From the NCBI GenBank assembly GCA_036362985.1, contig JAYGXS010000003.1:47853422-47917421 (forward strand): 64,000 nt of DNA, written 5' to 3'. The position numbers and the translations under genes are program-made. The notes below the pieces were generated by a model. The model was given only the letters and a program-made list of their open reading frames with translations. It made no database searches and was not told the origin of the DNA. Within the stretch, counting starts at the first letter, position 1. Every line of letters starts with the position of its first letter. The stretch comes from Ligula intestinalis. Taxonomy: Eukaryota; Platyhelminthes; Cestoda; Diphyllobothriidea; Diphyllobothriidae. Shown here piece by piece: positions 60,125 to 64,000 of the stretch.

Positions 60125-62182
60125 TGTGTATGCTCCACCCCACCCCCATTTTTTCTTATTTTTGTCGATTTGTCATGTGGCTGCTGCTGTTGCCGTCTCT
60201 AAGAAAGTCCTTCATTCATACATTGAGCTCGCATTGACTGGCGAACCAACAGTGTGATCGGTCCTGTGTGTATTTGTCCTGTCACCAGATCATCTACGTT
60301 TGCGTCTCCCTCCTCAGTTTTATGTACACATATTACTCGTATCCCCGGAGGCTGAAAATGTTTCTCAAAGTACAAGTCTGGTGCAGTCTGTATGGCGGGT
60401 TTGGACAAGAAAGATCTTGAGCTACTGATAAATATGGTAATCCAAAGAAACATCTTGTTTGTAAACACGTTGTATGCTTATATTTTGCTGTCAATATGTT
60501 GGTCAATGGCGGACAAGGTACGTCACGGTCCAAGCTTCAAGGTTCTTGTGTATGCTGGGTGGGTTGATTATTCGACTAGCATAGGTCATGCAGGGAGCAG
60601 GGGACTGTAGAGCGAGGGGCTGAAGTGCAAAGGGTTATTGGCAAATGACTTTGACCTCCCAGATGATTGTGACATCCTTGAAGATGAAAATCAAAGCCGG
60701 GGTCATTTTTTTCTTCACTTAAATTTTCCGTTCATTGCTCGACATTCTTGAGAACGAAGTGAATTCCGGGGCCAACTATGAGGATGAAGATAGGTGCAGG
60801 AGTAAGACGCTAACAACTTGATGAGATGCAGGAAATTTTCCGGAAGTGCGTTACGAGGAGGAACACACAAAGTTGATAGCCGTCGGGTTATGTTATGTGA
60901 AGCTTTTCGTGCAGATAGTCTATAAAAAAAATGAGGCCGAGGATTTATTTTGGTCTGTAAGGTGGAAACGTATCAAAAGCAGTTTCATAGACATCTACAT
61001 TCAGGTAAGACGAGGCGAGGCAGTCTTCCTATGCTTCAAAGCGGTAGGTTTGATACGCTGCAAGCCAATTCTTTAGACTAAAATTAGAGTTGAGCAGGAT
61101 TTAAGAATATCTTGTTTCAGAAAACTAGCATTTTGCAAAAACCAAAGTAATATTCAAGATACCCAAGGTATTACAGATATAAACAAATACTACAATAGTG
61201 TTCGGCTTATGGTTTTATTTCTCGAATGGCAATGTCCACCACTGTCCTAAGAGATGAACCATTGAAGCATAAGTCTACTGCATCTACTTTCCTCATTCAT
61301 CACATATTATCTACTTTCCCCAATCCCAATCACAAAACAAAGTCAAAGTGACCGATCATAGGCATGGGTTCTGTGGCTAAGAAAGTTGAACAGTTGAACA
61401 GATGCGGGTGAATGTGTATGTAGAATGCGTATCCTGTGAAGTCAATTCTCTCAACTTATTTGGGTGACTGAATTTTTAAAGATGGCCAGTGGTCCTCTTC
61501 AGTGGCATAAACATCTGAATGGCCATAATATCTGTTATCGGTCGTTTTTTAAACATATCTTTAATTTGACTATTTTATAATATACACGAAATGTCACTAC
61601 GCATATAGGCATGTATTATTAGTGGTTGTGTGACTGCGTATGGGGTTCTACATTATGTTCCTAAACACAGTACGGTGGATAGGTCTTGTTGTGCGATCGG
61701 TGAGCGCTCTCTACCATAGTTAGTATTCTCGATCGTAGCTGACAGGATAACGAGCTTGTAGGTCAAAGTTAACGTAGTTGAACGTCTTACCACCAGAATG
61801 TGAGCCAAACATGGGAGTTGCAAATATGCAGGTTGACCATGGCAAGCTAATAAGCTGAAAATTACAATGCTCGTTTTCCTTGTTTTTTGAAGTGGTTCTT
61901 CTTTGCCTTGGCAGTCGTATGCAGGTTATAAGTCAAGGAGGCCAAGCTCGACAAATGATCCCTATTCTGAGCACATGTTTATATATGATCCTAGCAGCAG
62001 CCACGTGAAAGGGGAATAAATAGTGTAGTCAACAAGCATACGAAACGATCGTGTGGATGGAAGTGCTGTATCGCACAGAGAGCACAACTGTTGGGATGTA
62101 ATCCTAGAGACTCTGCAGCTCTCACAGTTTCACCGAGCCATTTTTTGCTGAAAGTTTGATATTATCATCATAATAAAGTTCT

Positions 62183-62204
62183 TATCATCATCATCATCAT
62201 CATC
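62183..62204 (+). repeat. Short (ATC)n microsatellite
   Basis: About seven ATC triplets in a row. Confidence 0.9.
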
Positions 62205-62589
62205 GAATACATCGGATTGGAACTCGCATTAGCACAGTCGCATGAAAGTACTTTGTAAGACCAGATTTCCGTTAATTCGCCCAAATTTTGAAAATGCCAA
62301 GAAAGCTCGAGGTGAAAACAGAAAACGGTGATGGAGAGACGAATAATCGCCTTTGCAGTGAAAAGTAAAGAAGGAAGTAGGACACAAAGTGGCAGTAAAT
62401 GGAAGCCAACAGGTCATATAATGCTAGCCGTCACTTCTTCGGTAATAAGAGCTAGCTTCGAAAGGCATTGAAAATAGTTTGGCACCAGTATAAAATCAGA
62501 AACTTCTTCTGTTCGCATAGCCGCCAACTAAAAATACGCAACCACAATTTATGTAATTAGAAAGAGAGTCTGATTCAATGGCCACCTAT

Positions 62590-62700
62590 TTTTTATTAGC
62601 CATCATCATTTGATCATACTGAAGTCCAGAATTTTCAAACCTTGAAGTTCGAACTCCCATTCGGCTAACTAGAAGGCCAACACCAACCACTGCACCACGA
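62590..62700 (-). repeat. Fragment of the tRNA-derived SINE-like repeat
   Basis: On the minus strand a tRNA-like head has TGGTGCAGTGG (A-box-like) and GGGAGTTCGAACT (B-box-like), followed by an ATGATGATGGCTAATAA body matching the 14.7 and 47.1 kb copies. Confidence 0.5.
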
Positions 62701-64000
62701 ATACAGTGTCCTGGACGTTTGGATTTGTAAGCGCCCTTCTCCCGAACTGTTTCTGCTTACATTTCAGTTTTTCGAAGATTTTATTAAATGACGAGAGATA
62801 ACCAAATAAGTCTACTTCTTGCCGCTGCCAATTCTCCTTTTGTCGTTGCCTTGTCGGAAGTGGTCATGTAGTAATTTACTGTTTCCTCCCATATGTCGCT
62901 TAAAACAAAAGAAGCACGCTTCAAAACTATAATTATATGGCTTTTTGGTAGGGCACGTCCTGGTCACCGTCAAAAAGCTTGCAAAAATGTCCTTTTCATA
63001 CCTCGCGACATGATGAACAGATATTGTGGGTTATATCACCATCAGGGCTTTGTATATTTTTGTGATATTGTGGTTCTTTGTTCCTTCGTAACGGTGTTGT
63101 TCAAAGGTGTCTTAGAATTTGTACGCCATTAATGTCTTGACTCTAACCCTTCTTCTACACTGTTGTTGCACTTGTCCATTTTTTCTTCACCCGTTCATCA
63201 AATGAATATTTTCGTTAGCAAAGTGGCCTCAAAGATGCGCTGAGCGTGCAACAGGCAGAGAGAATCACCTAAATTGGAACCCTACGAAACCCATCACTCA
63301 AAGCTCCGCTGTCGGCCTTGCTTTTAGCATTCTGGCAAAATTTTCCCTTTGCTAAATGACAAAAGGCCATTTAATCGCTGACACTGACTTGACATAATTC
63401 TTTAGTTTCTTCTTTACAAAATATAGTATTATTAAGTCCAAACCAGTTACATCTTTTTGCTTACATTCAGATAGCGTTCTCAATACTTACTTTCTCCTAT
63501 GTCCTACCCTTCAACCACCTCAGTCGTTAACAAAATGTGCTTTACTCTGGAACGGATGATGTTCCAAGTTCAGTTACAAATAAAGTGTCAGACATTCTCC
63601 AGTTGCTTATCCATCTATACGCACTTCATAGGAGCCTTTATATGACGCGTTTAGATCCTTTTAAAAATATAACAAGGGTCTCTCACATGCCTCTTATTCC
63701 AATCATCAAATTTTATTGTTAATAATTTGGTTTATTGGGTGATAGTGAATTCATGACAAACGTTCAATTAAATTCAGGTTTATTGAGGGAAAGATATTCA
63801 AACGCATTTGAGTTCCCTACTGGAGACACAGCGACCAGAATGAATCGATACATTATAAAAATTCAAACAGTGACACACGAGAAAACTGAATAGCCACCTG
63901 TCAATGAAAAACTAATAAATATGCATGAGCACTCACTCACTATGAGTAGTAAATTTACATAAGTATTGTATTTAGGAATATTGACGATGTCAAATGGCAC

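Larger units (their letters stand above)
60125..64000. other. Downstream region without a recognisable gene
   Basis: 3.9 kb of mostly AT-rich sequence with frames under 90 codons. Apart from a short (CAT)n and a SINE-like fragment I see nothing to annotate. An AATAAA at about 62015 is too far to assign as the gene's polyadenylation signal. Confidence 0.55.

Noticed and set aside
60199..60533. Two overlapping minus-strand frames of 66-89 codons just past the receptor gene
   Set aside because: No domain, no splice-linked partner and no codon bias distinguishable from background.
1..64000. CRISPR arrays, bacterial operons or phage modules
   Set aside because: No regularly spaced direct repeats of that type, no Shine-Dalgarno-linked gene runs, and the gene present is spliced and of animal origin.

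Overview
This is a eukaryotic, AT-rich window with large introns and many decayed repeats. The organism is most likely a parasitic flatworm. That rests on inference from a divergent kainate-type glutamate receptor, Penelope-like elements, tRNA-derived repeats and a possible trans-splice acceptor at a start codon; a diphyllobothriid-like cestode fits, but the species cannot be fixed from the sequence alone.

Layout: 1-25.1 kb has no cellular gene I can support. It holds a Penelope-like GIY-YIG fragment (1.2-2.0 kb), an inverted copy of an unclassified AT-rich dispersed repeat (about 7.35-7.84 kb), a nearly intact non-LTR retrotransposon on the minus strand (8190-11715, flanked by a 12-bp direct repeat), several copies of a tRNA-derived repeat of about 300 bp (14.6, 18.4, 22.0 kb) and a degenerate TTAGGG-like block (24.5 kb).

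From 25,163 to 60,124 the plus strand carries one gene, an ionotropic glutamate receptor of the kainate type. I could join 17 coding exons whose splice phases all agree, giving 1092 residues if the last exon is used, or 985 if translation stops in exon 16. All receptor parts are there: signal peptide, amino-terminal domain, S1 and S2 ligand-binding halves, M1, pore loop, M3 with the SYTANLAAF gate, M4, and a long serine/arginine/proline-rich tail. The binding pocket has unusual residues (Phe for Tyr and Met for Pro).

The introns (up to 5.8 kb) hold the other mobile-element remains: a decayed Penelope reverse transcriptase (30.3-30.8 kb), a direct duplication of the AT-rich repeat (40.4-43.4 kb) with a 70-bp-arm palindrome inserted in one copy, a tRNA-derived repeat dimer (46.9-47.4 kb), a second Penelope endonuclease scrap (47.75 kb) and a cluster of an unknown repeat (48.4-49.6 kb). 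The last intron contains a 400-N assembly gap between trinucleotide tracts and a pair of tRNA-derived repeats. After 60,124 no further gene is visible.
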